Under the pieces are notes generated by a model. It saw nothing but the letters and a program-made list of their open reading frames with translations, did no database searches and was not told where the DNA came from. A DNA stretch of 64,000 nt from Paenibacillus_F chitinolyticus_A (GTDB lineage: Bacteria > Bacillota > Bacilli > Paenibacillales > NBRC-103111): the NCBI RefSeq assembly GCF_045038035.1, contig NZ_CP173427.1, forward strand, positions 3,286,001-3,350,000, written 5' to 3'. A program made the translations under genes and the position numbers. This document shows, one piece after another, positions 7,780-15,612 of this stretch (the stretch's first letter is position 1; each line of letters begins with the position of its first letter).

Positions 7780-8988
7780 TTAAAAAGAGGCCTCGTTCAG
7801 CTCCCCGACCATATTAGGCAGTTCATCCGCAAACCGGCTCCAGTCGCCCCGCATTTCTTCTTCCGTCAGCAGACAGGCGTCCAGGGAACGGACAATTTCC
7901 CCTTGATCCAAATCAAGCCCGATAAACACCACTTTGTTGATGCGATCCCCGTAAACAGGGTCCCAGTGCGGGATGGAATCTCCTTCTTCGGCAAGAATCG
8001 CCTGCTTCTCCGTTTCGGGGAGCGCGGCCACCCAATAGCCCGCCGGTCCGAACCGGATCGAAGGCCCCGCCTGGCTGAGATTCTGGGCGAACTTGTTCCG
8101 GGTAGCGAGCCACATGATTCCTTTGGCCCTTACGATTTCCGCCGGCCAGTCCTCCATCCAGCTTTTCAGACGCCGGGGCTCGAAGGGCAGGGTGCGCTCG
8201 TACACAAAAGAAGAAATTCCGTACTCGTCGGTTTCCGGCGTATGTTCCTCTTTCTCCATTTCCCTTATCCAGCCTGCGGAAGTGCTGGCTTCTTCGAAAT
8301 TGAACAGATTCGTGTTCAAAATCTCGGCCGGATCCACCTCGCCCATAACGGACCGGATGAATTTCGCTCTCGGTTGAAGGGAACGGAGTACGCGCTCCAG
8401 CTCCGGAAGCTCGTCCGGGTCGATCCTGTCGCATTTGTTAAGCACAAGCACATCGCAAAATTCGATCTGGTCGATCAGCAGATCGACCACGTCCCGATTG
8501 TCGTCTTCGCTGACGGCTTGATTGCGGTCCAGCAGCGTTTCTCCCGAAGCGTAGTCATGCCAGAACCGGAATGCGTCCACGACCGTAACCATCGTGTCCA
8601 GACGGCAGTACCGGGTCAGATCGATGTTCTGCTCCTCGTCGATATAAGTAAAAGTCTGAGCTACGGGCAGCGGTTCTCCCACCCCGGTCGATTCGATCAG
8701 AATGTAATCGAACCGGTTTTCTTTCGCCAGCCGCTCCACTTCTTTCAGCAGATCGTCGCGCAGGGTGCAGCAGATGCACCCGTTGGACATCTCGACCAGA
8801 CTTTCATTCGTCCTGGATATCCCCCCGCCGTCGCGGATCAGGTCCGCATCAATGTTCACTTCGCTCAAATCATTGACGATAACGGCCACCTTTAAGCCGT
8901 CCCGGTTATTCAGCACATGATTCAGCAGCGTTGTTTTGCCGGCGCCCAAGTAGCCGCTTAATACCGTCACGGGTATTTTGTTATCCAT
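7780..8988 (-). CDS. COG0523 (CobW/YciC-type) GTPase, probable zinc metallochaperone
   Basis: This 402-aa G3E-family GTPase has the Walker A GYLGAGKTT (residues 12-20), the metal-binding CxCC motif in NGCICCTLRDDL (Cys71, 73, 74), ESTGVGEP, the guanine-specificity NKCD, and a C-terminal CobW domain. Members such as YciC/ZagA deliver zinc to essential enzymes in zinc-starved cells. The link to zinc here comes from the Zur-type palindrome upstream and from the downstream zinc-free L33. I chose ATG 8988, with AAAGGAG eight bases upstream; the longer GTG start at 8997 falls inside that ribosome-binding site. No histidine-rich loop is visible. A role with another metal such as cobalt cannot be excluded by sequence alone. 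Confidence 0.88.
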   Translation of the reverse strand: MDNKIPVTVLSGYLGAGKTTLLNHVLNNRDGLKVAVIVNDLSEVNIDADLIRDGGGISRTNESLVEMSNGCICCTLRDDLLKEVERLAKENRFDYILIESTGVGEPLPVAQTFTYIDEEQNIDLTRYCRLDTMVTVVDAFRFWHDYASGETLLDRNQAVSEDDNRDVVDLLIDQIEFCDVLVLNKCDRIDPDELPELERVLRSLQPRAKFIRSVMGEVDPAEILNTNLFNFEEASTSAGWIREMEKEEHTPETDEYGISSFVYERTLPFEPRRLKSWMEDWPAEIVRAKGIMWLATRNKFAQNLSQAGPSIRFGPAGYWVAALPETEKQAILAEEGDSIPHWDPVYGDRINKVVFIGLDLDQGEIVRSLDACLLTEEEMRGDWSRFADELPNMVGELNEASF

Positions 8989-9124
8989 TCTTCGCACTCC
9001 TTTATTCGGTATGATTAACGCGTCATGATAACCGAAACTCGCTTCGTTAAAGCGGCGATTAGCATGTCCGTCTTCTTTTCAGCCCCGCTATGTAAGGGCA
9101 AATGGCGTCTCAATTTATTTAATA

Positions 9125-9141
9125 GTAATCGTTACGATTAC
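9125..9141 (-). promoter_or_regulatory. Zur-type operator, perfect 8-1-8 palindrome
   Basis: GTAATCGTTACGATTAC is a perfect inverted repeat of eight bases around one central base. It resembles Bacillales Fur-family operators, in particular Zur boxes (TCGTAATNATTACGA-like core). It sits just downstream of the -10 box of the promoter at 9153-9181, the position where a repressor would block initiation. Confidence 0.75.
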
Positions 9142-9152
9142 GTATAACGGAA

Positions 9153-9181
9153 AATATACCGTCTTTCGTTTCTCCTGTCAA
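9153..9181 (-). promoter_or_regulatory. Sigma-A promoter of the GTPase-rpmG operon
   Basis: On the minus strand, TTGACA (9181-9176) and TATATT (9158-9153) are separated by exactly 17 bases. The Zur-type palindrome follows after 11 bases. The start codon is about 165 bases downstream, leaving a long untranslated leader. Confidence 0.75.
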
Positions 9182-9308
9182 CATCAAATTTTGAGTTTCC
9201 CTGAAACATATGCTCCCGCTTCAACCGAAACTCGAACATGTCGGAACACGAGCTTTGGGGGTGGCATGGGTCGCATATCAGCCATTAAGCCTAAGTCCGG
9301 TTCCGCAT

Positions 9309-9346
9309 AAAAAAAGCCAAACCTTTTCCAAGATTTGGCTTTTTGC
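9309..9346 (-). terminator. Terminator of the potassium channel gene
   Basis: AAAAAGCCAAACC TTTTCCAA GATTTGGCTTTTT forms a stem with flanking A and T runs, below the channel stop at 9394 on the minus strand. Confidence 0.75.
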
Positions 9347-9393
9347 TCAGTCTGCCGCTTATCTCCGACGGTCCGCTTTTTGGAACGATTGGG

Positions 9394-10410
9394 TTATGTA
9401 GGGTCCTGCAAATGCTTGTACGTCTCGGGCGAGCATACGACGAACAGCTTCGCGTCCGCCGGAATCGGGTCGTTCAACCGTGTATTGATGCTTAAATCCT
9501 GCCGGTCGGCGAGCAGCGTCGCTCCTTTTTTAAGAAGGTCCTGAAAGGCGTCGTAATAGTTCGCCCAAGCGGGATTGACCGGCACTTCGTAAATCTCTCC
9601 CCCGTACTGCCTGCTGATCAGCTGCATATACAGCTCAACGCTGCCTTCGTTCAGCGCCGATCGGACGGCCAGCATGGAAACCGCGTCGTGCGATAGAATG
9701 AAATCGTTTACTTTTACGTGCCGGAAATTCTGAATATGCTTCTCCGACATAATTTCCGCGGTCGTATAAACATCGGGAGCGAGTCTTTCGATGCTGGCCG
9801 CGATAAGCAGCGTTTTGCCGTCCACCAGTGACGAATCGCTGCTCGTTTCATCGGCGAATATAATGGCCGATCTGGCTTTATCCAGCCCGGCACGGGTTAA
9901 CGTCTTGTCCAGAGTGGGATCTCCGCTTACGTAATGGACCTTTTTGTGGTCGTACGGAATTTTCTCGTTTTCATCGATAATGACGATTTCCAGCTCGGGG
10001 TCTGAAGCGATAAGTTCTTCTACGGCGGAATAAGCCTTCTTATTCCAGGTGATCACGACGATGTGACCGCGGCCATGATAGTTCACTTTTCCGGTTTCCC
10101 TCCTTATTTTCAAGGTCGCAAAGGCATCAATGATTTTTCCGATTACGAGACTGAGAAGCCCGATTCCGAACAGATACAGAAAGATCGTGAACAGCTTGCC
10201 CCCAGCCGTTTTCATAAAATAATCGCCGTACCCGACGGTCGCCATCGTCGTCATGACCCAGTACAGACTGTTGAACCAGGTCTCGAACGTGTCCGGCTCC
10301 AGCCAATAAGCCAGCACCGAGGCGAGCAGCACAAACAACAGGGCAAAAACAGCCAGCAGCCCGTTGCTCAAACGTAAAATCCGGTGGGCATAACGCAGAA
10401 AAAAATGCAA
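9394..10410 (-). CDS. Single-pore potassium channel with RCK (TrkA-N) domain
   Basis: The 338-aa protein resembles YugO/Kch-type bacterial potassium channels. A first membrane helix (about residues 16-35), a pore loop with the selectivity filter TVGYGD (58-63), and a second helix (FTIFLYLFGIGLLSLVIGKIID) are followed by a cytoplasmic RCK domain beginning HIVVITWNKKAYSAVEEL, with the nucleotide-binding acidic end VIIDENE. It should conduct K+ out of or into the cell under ligand gating. The open frame is longer (to 10635), but TTG at 10410 has GGGAGGTG seven bases upstream and gives the expected short N-terminus. Divergent from serS. Confidence 0.88.
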   Translation of the reverse strand: MHFFLRYAHRILRLSNGLLAVFALLFVLLASVLAYWLEPDTFETWFNSLYWVMTTMATVGYGDYFMKTAGGKLFTIFLYLFGIGLLSLVIGKIIDAFATLKIRRETGKVNYHGRGHIVVITWNKKAYSAVEELIASDPELEIVIIDENEKIPYDHKKVHYVSGDPTLDKTLTRAGLDKARSAIIFADETSSDSSLVDGKTLLIAASIERLAPDVYTTAEIMSEKHIQNFRHVKVNDFILSHDAVSMLAVRSALNEGSVELYMQLISRQYGGEIYEVPVNPAWANYYDAFQDLLKKGATLLADRQDLSINTRLNDPIPADAKLFVVCSPETYKHLQDPT

Positions 10411-10561
10411 ACCTCGACACCTCCCTGCGTTTATTTTACGGAAAATAACGGAAATTGTCTTCATTTGGCATGAAGAAAAAATCAAGCTGCCACAGGATGG
10501 AGATCCGCGCAACAGTGGAGCGGGCAAGCCGTGCTTTGCGTCCGATGGCGGCGGATGGGGG

Positions 10562-10590
10562 TTGAAACCGAAGCAAACCTGGTATATACT
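10562..10590 (+). promoter_or_regulatory. Sigma-A promoter for the serS leader
   Basis: TTGAAA (10562-10567) and TATACT (10585-10590) are 17 bases apart. The predicted transcript start falls just before the T-box leader. Confidence 0.65.
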
Positions 10591-10594
10591 AAGC

Positions 10595-10806
10595 AAAATC
10601 ATTATATCGGTATCACGCCCGTGATGAGACTCCAACTCGGAGGCGTTTTCGCCAAGGAGAAGCCAAGCGCTTCCCCTAAGTTAACCGGGTCCGCCCGTTA
10701 CCGCGGAACTAAAGTGGATCGGACGCCGCAAACGTCCGGTCAATTTGGGTGGCACCGCGAGAACATAAAAGCGCTCCTCGTCCCATGAAGGCGACGGGCG
10801 CTTTTT
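10595..10806 (+). ncRNA. T-box riboswitch leader of serS
   Basis: The conserved T-box core GGGTGGCACCGCG is at about 10747-10759, preceded by GGAACTAAAGTGG typical of the region before the antiterminator. It is followed by a terminator hairpin ending GGGCGCTTTTT (about 10768-10805). The variable base in TGGC would pair with the G73 discriminator of tRNA-Ser acceptor end GCCA, which agrees with serine. I did not fold the whole leader and therefore do not assign the specifier codon; a TCC lies in the 5' stem region. Uncharged tRNA-Ser should allow read-through into serS. Confidence 0.9.
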
Positions 10807-10834
10807 GTATACCCAAATAAAGGAGTGCGGTGCC

Positions 10835-12121
10835 ATGTTAGACGTAAAATGGATACGGGCCCATCAAGCGGAAGTCGAGTACGCTGCCCGGCACAAAGGA
10901 ATCGAGGTTTCCATTCCGGAGCTTCTGGAACTGGACGAGGTGCGGCGGAGCCGGCTGGCCGAGATCGAGGCGTTGCGGCAGTCGCGCAATGCGCTTACCG
11001 AAGAAATCGGCATGCTTCTTAAGCGGGGCGATCAGCCCGAGGCTGCCCGCAGGAAACAGGCGGTGAAGGACATCCATCTGCGTCTGAACGATCTGGAGGC
11101 GGCATACCGGCTAACCGATCAGGCGTACACGGCGGCGATGCTGCGCGTGCCGAATCCCGTGTCGCCCGATACCCCGGCCGGACAATCCGACAAAGACAAT
11201 GTCGAGCTGTACCGGGCAGGAACTCTCCCCGACTTCGCATTCGAGCCGAAGGATCACGTGGCGCTGGGGAACCTTCATCGCATGATCGACATCCCGCGCG
11301 GCGTGAAAACAGCCGGCCCCCGCCAGTATTATTTGACGGGCGCGGGAGTTCTGCTGCACCGGGCGGTTCAGCAGCTTGCTCTGGACCTGCTCCTGGACAA
11401 GGGCTTTACGCCGGTGGACGTGCCGCTGATGGCGCGCGGGGAAGCCCTTCTGAACACGGGCTACTTCCCCCTCGGGGAAGAACAGACTTTCAAGCTGGCC
11501 GAAGAAGACAAATGGCTGGTCGGCACCTCGGAGGTCCCTCTTGTCTCCTACTACAGCAATGAAATCGTGGATCTTGCCGAGCCCGTAAAGATGGCGGCCG
11601 TCTCCCTCTGCTTCCGGAGTGAAGTCGGATCGGCCGGAAGAGACGTCCACGGGCTGTACCGCGTCCATCAATTCGCCAAGGTGGAACAAGTCATTATTTG
11701 CGAAAATAGTCTCGAGAAATCGGATGAGCTTCTGCGGGAAATTACCGATAACGCGGAAGAATTGATGCGGCTGCTGGAGCTGCCGTACCGGGTCGTGGCG
11801 GTTTGCTGCGGGGATATGGGGCAGAAAACATATAAGCAGGTCGACATCGAAACCTGGATGCCGAGCCGGAATGCCTACGGCGAAACGCATTCGTCGTCCA
11901 ACCTGCTTGACTTCCAGGCCCGCCGTTCGAACATCCGCTACCGCAATGCGGAAGGGCGGCTGACGTACGCCTACACGCTGAACAACACCGCGGTCGCTTC
12001 GCCGCGTATTCTGATTCCGCTGCTTGAGAATCATCAGCGGGAGGACGGTTCGATCCGTATTCCCGAGGCATTGAGAAAATACATGAACGGCATCGGGGAA
12101 ATCCGGGCCGTACACGAATAA
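10835..12121 (+). CDS. serS: Seryl-tRNA synthetase, divergent paralogue type
   Basis: This 428-aa class II synthetase charges tRNA-Ser with serine. It has the long N-terminal coiled-coil arm (about residues 30-110), motif 2 with CFRSEVGSAGRDVHGLYRVHQF from Cys259, and a C-terminal motif 3. Motif 3 reads NNTAVASPRILIPLLENHQ (383-401), whereas the usual bacterial enzyme has NGSGLAVGRT at this place; the arginine is kept. This points to a second, duplicated SerRS such as those that resist SerRS inhibitors, or to an unusual main enzyme. ATG 10835 with AAAGGAG upstream gives the normal MLDVKWIR start. Expression is under the T-box just upstream. Confidence 0.9.
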   Translation: MLDVKWIRAHQAEVEYAARHKGIEVSIPELLELDEVRRSRLAEIEALRQSRNALTEEIGMLLKRGDQPEAARRKQAVKDIHLRLNDLEAAYRLTDQAYTAAMLRVPNPVSPDTPAGQSDKDNVELYRAGTLPDFAFEPKDHVALGNLHRMIDIPRGVKTAGPRQYYLTGAGVLLHRAVQQLALDLLLDKGFTPVDVPLMARGEALLNTGYFPLGEEQTFKLAEEDKWLVGTSEVPLVSYYSNEIVDLAEPVKMAAVSLCFRSEVGSAGRDVHGLYRVHQFAKVEQVIICENSLEKSDELLREITDNAEELMRLLELPYRVVAVCCGDMGQKTYKQVDIETWMPSRNAYGETHSSSNLLDFQARRSNIRYRNAEGRLTYAYTLNNTAVASPRILIPLLENHQREDGSIRIPEALRKYMNGIGEIRAVHE

Positions 12122-12124
12122 AAA

Positions 12125-12148
12125 AACTGCCGGACAATGTCCGGCAGC
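12125..12148 (-). terminator. Terminator of the GH5 gene
   Basis: CTGCCGGACATTGTCCGGCAG followed by TTTTTTT when read on the minus strand, below the GH5 stop. It forms a back-to-back pair with the serS terminator. Confidence 0.8.
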
Positions 12149-12149
12149 C

Positions 12150-12179
12150 AGAGTCCCTTCCGTCAGGAAGGGACTTTTT
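12150..12179 (+). terminator. Terminator of serS
   Basis: AGTCCCTTCC GTCA GGAAGGGACT followed by TTTTT on the plus strand, about 30 bases after the serS stop. Confidence 0.85.
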
Positions 12180-12194
12180 AACGATACACAAGGT

Positions 12195-13844
12195 TTACGG
12201 AGCCGGCGTAATGACGAAAGCTTCCCAGGCTCCGCCGACGGAGTCCCGGTTCGCGACCAGTACGGCTCCCTGATTCAGATCGGCGCTTACGACTTTGTTG
12301 TTCGCCAGCGCCTTCAAGCCTACGCTTCCGTCCGGCAGCGCGATTTGCCGGAACTTCTCCCACTGCTGGATGGAACCTGCGGACGCGATAAGCTTGCCGC
12401 CTTGGTTCAAATCCGCACTGACGTATTTGTTGTTAGCCTGCGAGAGCAGCGAAACGGTGCCGTCCGGATTCGGAACGATTTTGAATTTCTCCCATTCCGC
12501 GACACTCGTCCGGTTCGCCACGAGCGGGCTGTTTCCGTAATTGTCCGCGCTGACGTACGAATTATTCGCATTCGCCTTCAGACTCGACCACGTTCCTTGA
12601 ACGGGAGGCGCACTCGTGTATTTTTTCACCAGATTTTGATACGCGGTGTTGGCGCTGAAATTGGCCGTTCCGAACTTGCTCCACTTCGCCGTAATGACCG
12701 CCGCGCTGTCAACGTTCAAGTCCGGAGAAGGATTGTTGTTCGTGTTGTAAAATCCCCAGTTGCCTCCGCCTTTGACTTTGTAGCTCCAGTTCGTCCAGGA
12801 AGCGTTGAGCGCGTTCAGTCCCGACAGCCATTTTTCCATCAGGTCGTTGAAATCCCACGAATATTCGCCCGCAAACACCGGAATGTTCCACTGCCGCTGA
12901 TAATCGGCCATATCTTTCAGCCATCTGTCGATCTCCGAATTCGTCAAATTCCAGTCGTCGAACTTCGTAAAGTTGTAGTGATGCGTCTGGTACATCACAT
13001 TGGTCCAGCCGTACGTGGAGGGCGGTGCGGCTGCAAACCAGTCAAAGAAAGCCGCGACGATGATGACGTGATTCGGATCTTTGGCCCGGACGGCTTTGTA
13101 CATCCGGTTGTAGAAGTCCATTTTCTGCTTGATCTGGGCCGCATTCTCGCCTTCCCCCATCGTGACAAGCGGTTCGTTCAGGAGATCGTAAGCGGCGACC
13201 GTCGGATTGCCGTTATACCGCGCGGCCAGCCTCTCCCAAATCTGAACCGTCCAGTTCTGGTACGACGCGTTGCTCCACAACTGATTCGAGTTTTCCCGGC
13301 CGCACGAGTGCCACGGGCAAGCCGCTCCGGGCGCCCCGTGAAGATCGAGGATCACGTAAATGCCCCGCTTGGCGCTTTCATTAATCAGCCAGTCGATTTT
13401 CCGGAACGTAACGGTATCGGGCTTCATGACTCCGTCCGTTGTCATAAAATCTTCCCAATACAGGGGAACCCGGACCGTGTTCATGCCCATGTTCTTGATG
13501 TTGTCGAGATCCCCGGCCTGAATCCACGTGTCTTGGTAGCTGTTGATCAGCGTCTGGGCCCCCGGCTCCCCAAACCGTCCGGTCAGCGTACGGCGAAGCG
13601 TGTATTCATCCGTCGCCCCGGCCGGCGACATCCAGTTCTCCTGCAGCAGCCAGCCCCCGAGGTTCGTACCTCGCAAGCTGACGACAGCGCCCGTACCGGA
13701 TTTGTTTTTGAGCACCGTACCGCTCGCCTTAAGAAAATCGTCCTGCGAAAACGCCGCTTTTACCGTCGCTCCCGGAACGGCAGCTACGATGCCGAAAGCC
13801 AGAACCAGGCATAAAGCCGCAAGCAACCCTGTTTTCATCATCAT
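12195..13844 (-). CDS. Secreted GH5-type glucanase with C-terminal beta-trefoil
   Basis: The 549-aa protein has a signal peptide (about residues 1-30, cut near VKA-AF) and a GH5-type (beta/alpha)8 barrel. GVNLGGWLL-like RGTNLGGWLLQENW and LDLHGAPG are signatures of exo/endo-beta-1,3-glucanase-like GH5 enzymes. The acid/base is Glu224 in DLLNEP and the nucleophile is probably Glu327 in FAGEYSW. Residues 415-549 hold three repeats of the type ANNxYVSAD...LxAxxxSVxxWEKF, a fascin/ricin-like beta-trefoil that probably binds sugar. The start has three ATG codons in a row; the second or third is better spaced from GGGGAGG. It lies downstream of yesN and may be part of the same sugar-use locus; the exact substrate cannot be read from the sequence. 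Confidence 0.88.
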   Translation of the reverse strand: MMMKTGLLAALCLVLAFGIVAAVPGATVKAAFSQDDFLKASGTVLKNKSGTGAVVSLRGTNLGGWLLQENWMSPAGATDEYTLRRTLTGRFGEPGAQTLINSYQDTWIQAGDLDNIKNMGMNTVRVPLYWEDFMTTDGVMKPDTVTFRKIDWLINESAKRGIYVILDLHGAPGAACPWHSCGRENSNQLWSNASYQNWTVQIWERLAARYNGNPTVAAYDLLNEPLVTMGEGENAAQIKQKMDFYNRMYKAVRAKDPNHVIIVAAFFDWFAAAPPSTYGWTNVMYQTHHYNFTKFDDWNLTNSEIDRWLKDMADYQRQWNIPVFAGEYSWDFNDLMEKWLSGLNALNASWTNWSYKVKGGGNWGFYNTNNNPSPDLNVDSAAVITAKWSKFGTANFSANTAYQNLVKKYTSAPPVQGTWSSLKANANNSYVSADNYGNSPLVANRTSVAEWEKFKIVPNPDGTVSLLSQANNKYVSADLNQGGKLIASAGSIQQWEKFRQIALPDGSVGLKALANNKVVSADLNQGAVLVANRDSVGGAWEAFVITPAP

Positions 13845-14022
13845 TCCCTCCCCGCTTCATGGATAAGTGAACGTTCTCACGCCCCCGTGTTCCTGCCTCT
13901 TTTTCCGCCCTCCTCTCCTCCGGAAGTCGCGCGAAGCCGACAGCCGGTGTATCTTTATCATACTTCCGACGATCCGGGCTTAAATAGGCCTCGTTTTACT
14001 GTTAGATGTCCGTTTTTTCGGG

Positions 14023-15606
14023 TTATCCTTCCATGTACCGTTTAGCGCGGTATTCCTGCGGCGTTATGCCTTCTTTTTCCTTAAAAACCCGGGTAAACAG
14101 CTTCGTATTCTCAAAGCCGACCTGTTCGGCGATTTCATACACTTTGGAATGACTGCTTTCCAGCAGCTCTTTGGCCCGGGAAATGCGGATTTTTTTAAGA
14201 TAGCCGACGAAATTGTCCCCGGTATATTCCTTAAAAATTTTGCTGAAATACGTATAGTTCAGCGATACATAGTTGGATACCATCGCCATATTGAGATCCC
14301 GGGCATAATTTTCTTCCATGTATTTGACCGCCCGCTTGATTTCGATATGATCGACGTGAACTTGTTTCATCCGGCCGACGTATTCGTCCAGCAGCTCGAC
14401 CAGACGTCCTGCGCAATCCGCGTATTCGTGGTAATGTTCGAAATTGTCGATCGTGCCGGCTTTTTTGTATATTCTCAAAATCTCCACGGATTGCTCCCCG
14501 TACGTATGAAAAACCTGATCGAACACATCCTTGTTCAGCAGGCTGGAGACCGCTTCTACGTAGGCAACGCCTTCTTCGCGCGCTGTACGCGCGTCCAGTA
14601 CATGCGCAAGCAGCGCTTTGATTTCCCCGAGCCGTCCCGTACCGAGCTTGTTGGAAATTTGCCGGATGTGCTCGCGCGGGATTTCTCCGCGGCCCCGCTT
14701 CTCCTCCAGCTCCTCAACAAGCTGCAAGCGTCCGCAGGCCGAAGCAATAAAGGTGCTGCGGAGAGCGCTCAGCGCCTCGCGGTATGCTTCCTTGAACAGC
14801 GCCGTGTCGCACTTCTCCCGGCTGACGCCCGCGCGCAGCAGCGGGCTGCTCCCGTCCGGGACAGCGGCCCGGAGCAGGCGCAGCACGCCGTCGGCCGGCG
14901 CCAGCAGGACAAGGCAGCGGTCCTTGTCCATGAAGACGAACGTGCTCGGGCTGTTCAGAAGCGGCTGCAGGTCCCGCGGAACCAGCCGTTCCAGCCGGGC
15001 GAGCCCTTCGTCCAGCTCGCGGGGGCGCAGATCCGGCGGAAAGCGCAGCAGCCCGAGCCTCCAGCCGCTGCCGTTGTCCGTGAACCCAACGGTAGCCAGC
15101 CGCTGCCTGATCTCGGATGCATCCATCTCCGGATGCATCAGAATATAATTCAGCTGGCTCGAATGGAACGATTCAAGCTCGCCGGAGCCGGCGGTAAGCT
15201 TACCCCGATGCGCTATCTGCCGGGCTTCCTGTCGGTCCAGCTCCTTCTCGGCCTGCTGCAAGGCTTCGTAAAGCTCATCGCGCACAATCGGCTTCAGCAG
15301 GTAGCCCTTGACGCCGTTGCGGATCGCTTCCTTGGCGTAAGCGAAGTCGTCATGCCCGCTCAGAATAAATACGAGCGGCTTGACGGGGAATGTTTGCAGC
15401 TCCCGCAGGAGCGCTATTCCGTCCATTCCGGGCATGCGGATGTCCGTAATGACGATATGGGCGCCCGCATCGCGCACAATCCGCAGCGCTTCCTCTCCGT
15501 CCGAGGCGAGTTCAATCTCGTATGCCCCGGCAAATTCCCTCCGGATCATGGAGGAAACCCCGAGCCGGATGTTCTTTTCATCGTCTACAATCAACAATTT
15601 GCGCAT
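14023..15606 (-). CDS. YesN-type response regulator with AraC DNA-binding domain
   Basis: This 527-aa cytoplasmic regulator has an N-terminal receiver domain (LLIVDDEKNIRLGV, phospho-acceptor Asp in VITDIRMPGMDG, and conserved Lys in GYLLKPI). A long middle region with little recognisable structure follows, then two AraC-type helix-turn-helix motifs at the C-terminus (VSNYVSLNYTYFSKIFKEYTGDN and VGFENTKLFTRVFKEKEG). Its stop-to-start spacing with the kinase upstream is only six bases, so it works with the YesM-type kinase. The pair very likely controls the adjacent sugar ABC transporter and perhaps the GH5 gene. Confidence 0.92.
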   Translation of the reverse strand: MRKLLIVDDEKNIRLGVSSMIRREFAGAYEIELASDGEEALRIVRDAGAHIVITDIRMPGMDGIALLRELQTFPVKPLVFILSGHDDFAYAKEAIRNGVKGYLLKPIVRDELYEALQQAEKELDRQEARQIAHRGKLTAGSGELESFHSSQLNYILMHPEMDASEIRQRLATVGFTDNGSGWRLGLLRFPPDLRPRELDEGLARLERLVPRDLQPLLNSPSTFVFMDKDRCLVLLAPADGVLRLLRAAVPDGSSPLLRAGVSREKCDTALFKEAYREALSALRSTFIASACGRLQLVEELEEKRGRGEIPREHIRQISNKLGTGRLGEIKALLAHVLDARTAREEGVAYVEAVSSLLNKDVFDQVFHTYGEQSVEILRIYKKAGTIDNFEHYHEYADCAGRLVELLDEYVGRMKQVHVDHIEIKRAVKYMEENYARDLNMAMVSNYVSLNYTYFSKIFKEYTGDNFVGYLKKIRISRAKELLESSHSKVYEIAEQVGFENTKLFTRVFKEKEGITPQEYRAKRYMEG

Positions 15607-15612
15607 AAACCG

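Noticed and set aside
12345..13814. 489-codon plus-strand frame opposite the GH5 gene
   Set aside because: Arg- and Val-rich mirror frame; the minus-strand frame has all GH5 motifs and a signal peptide.
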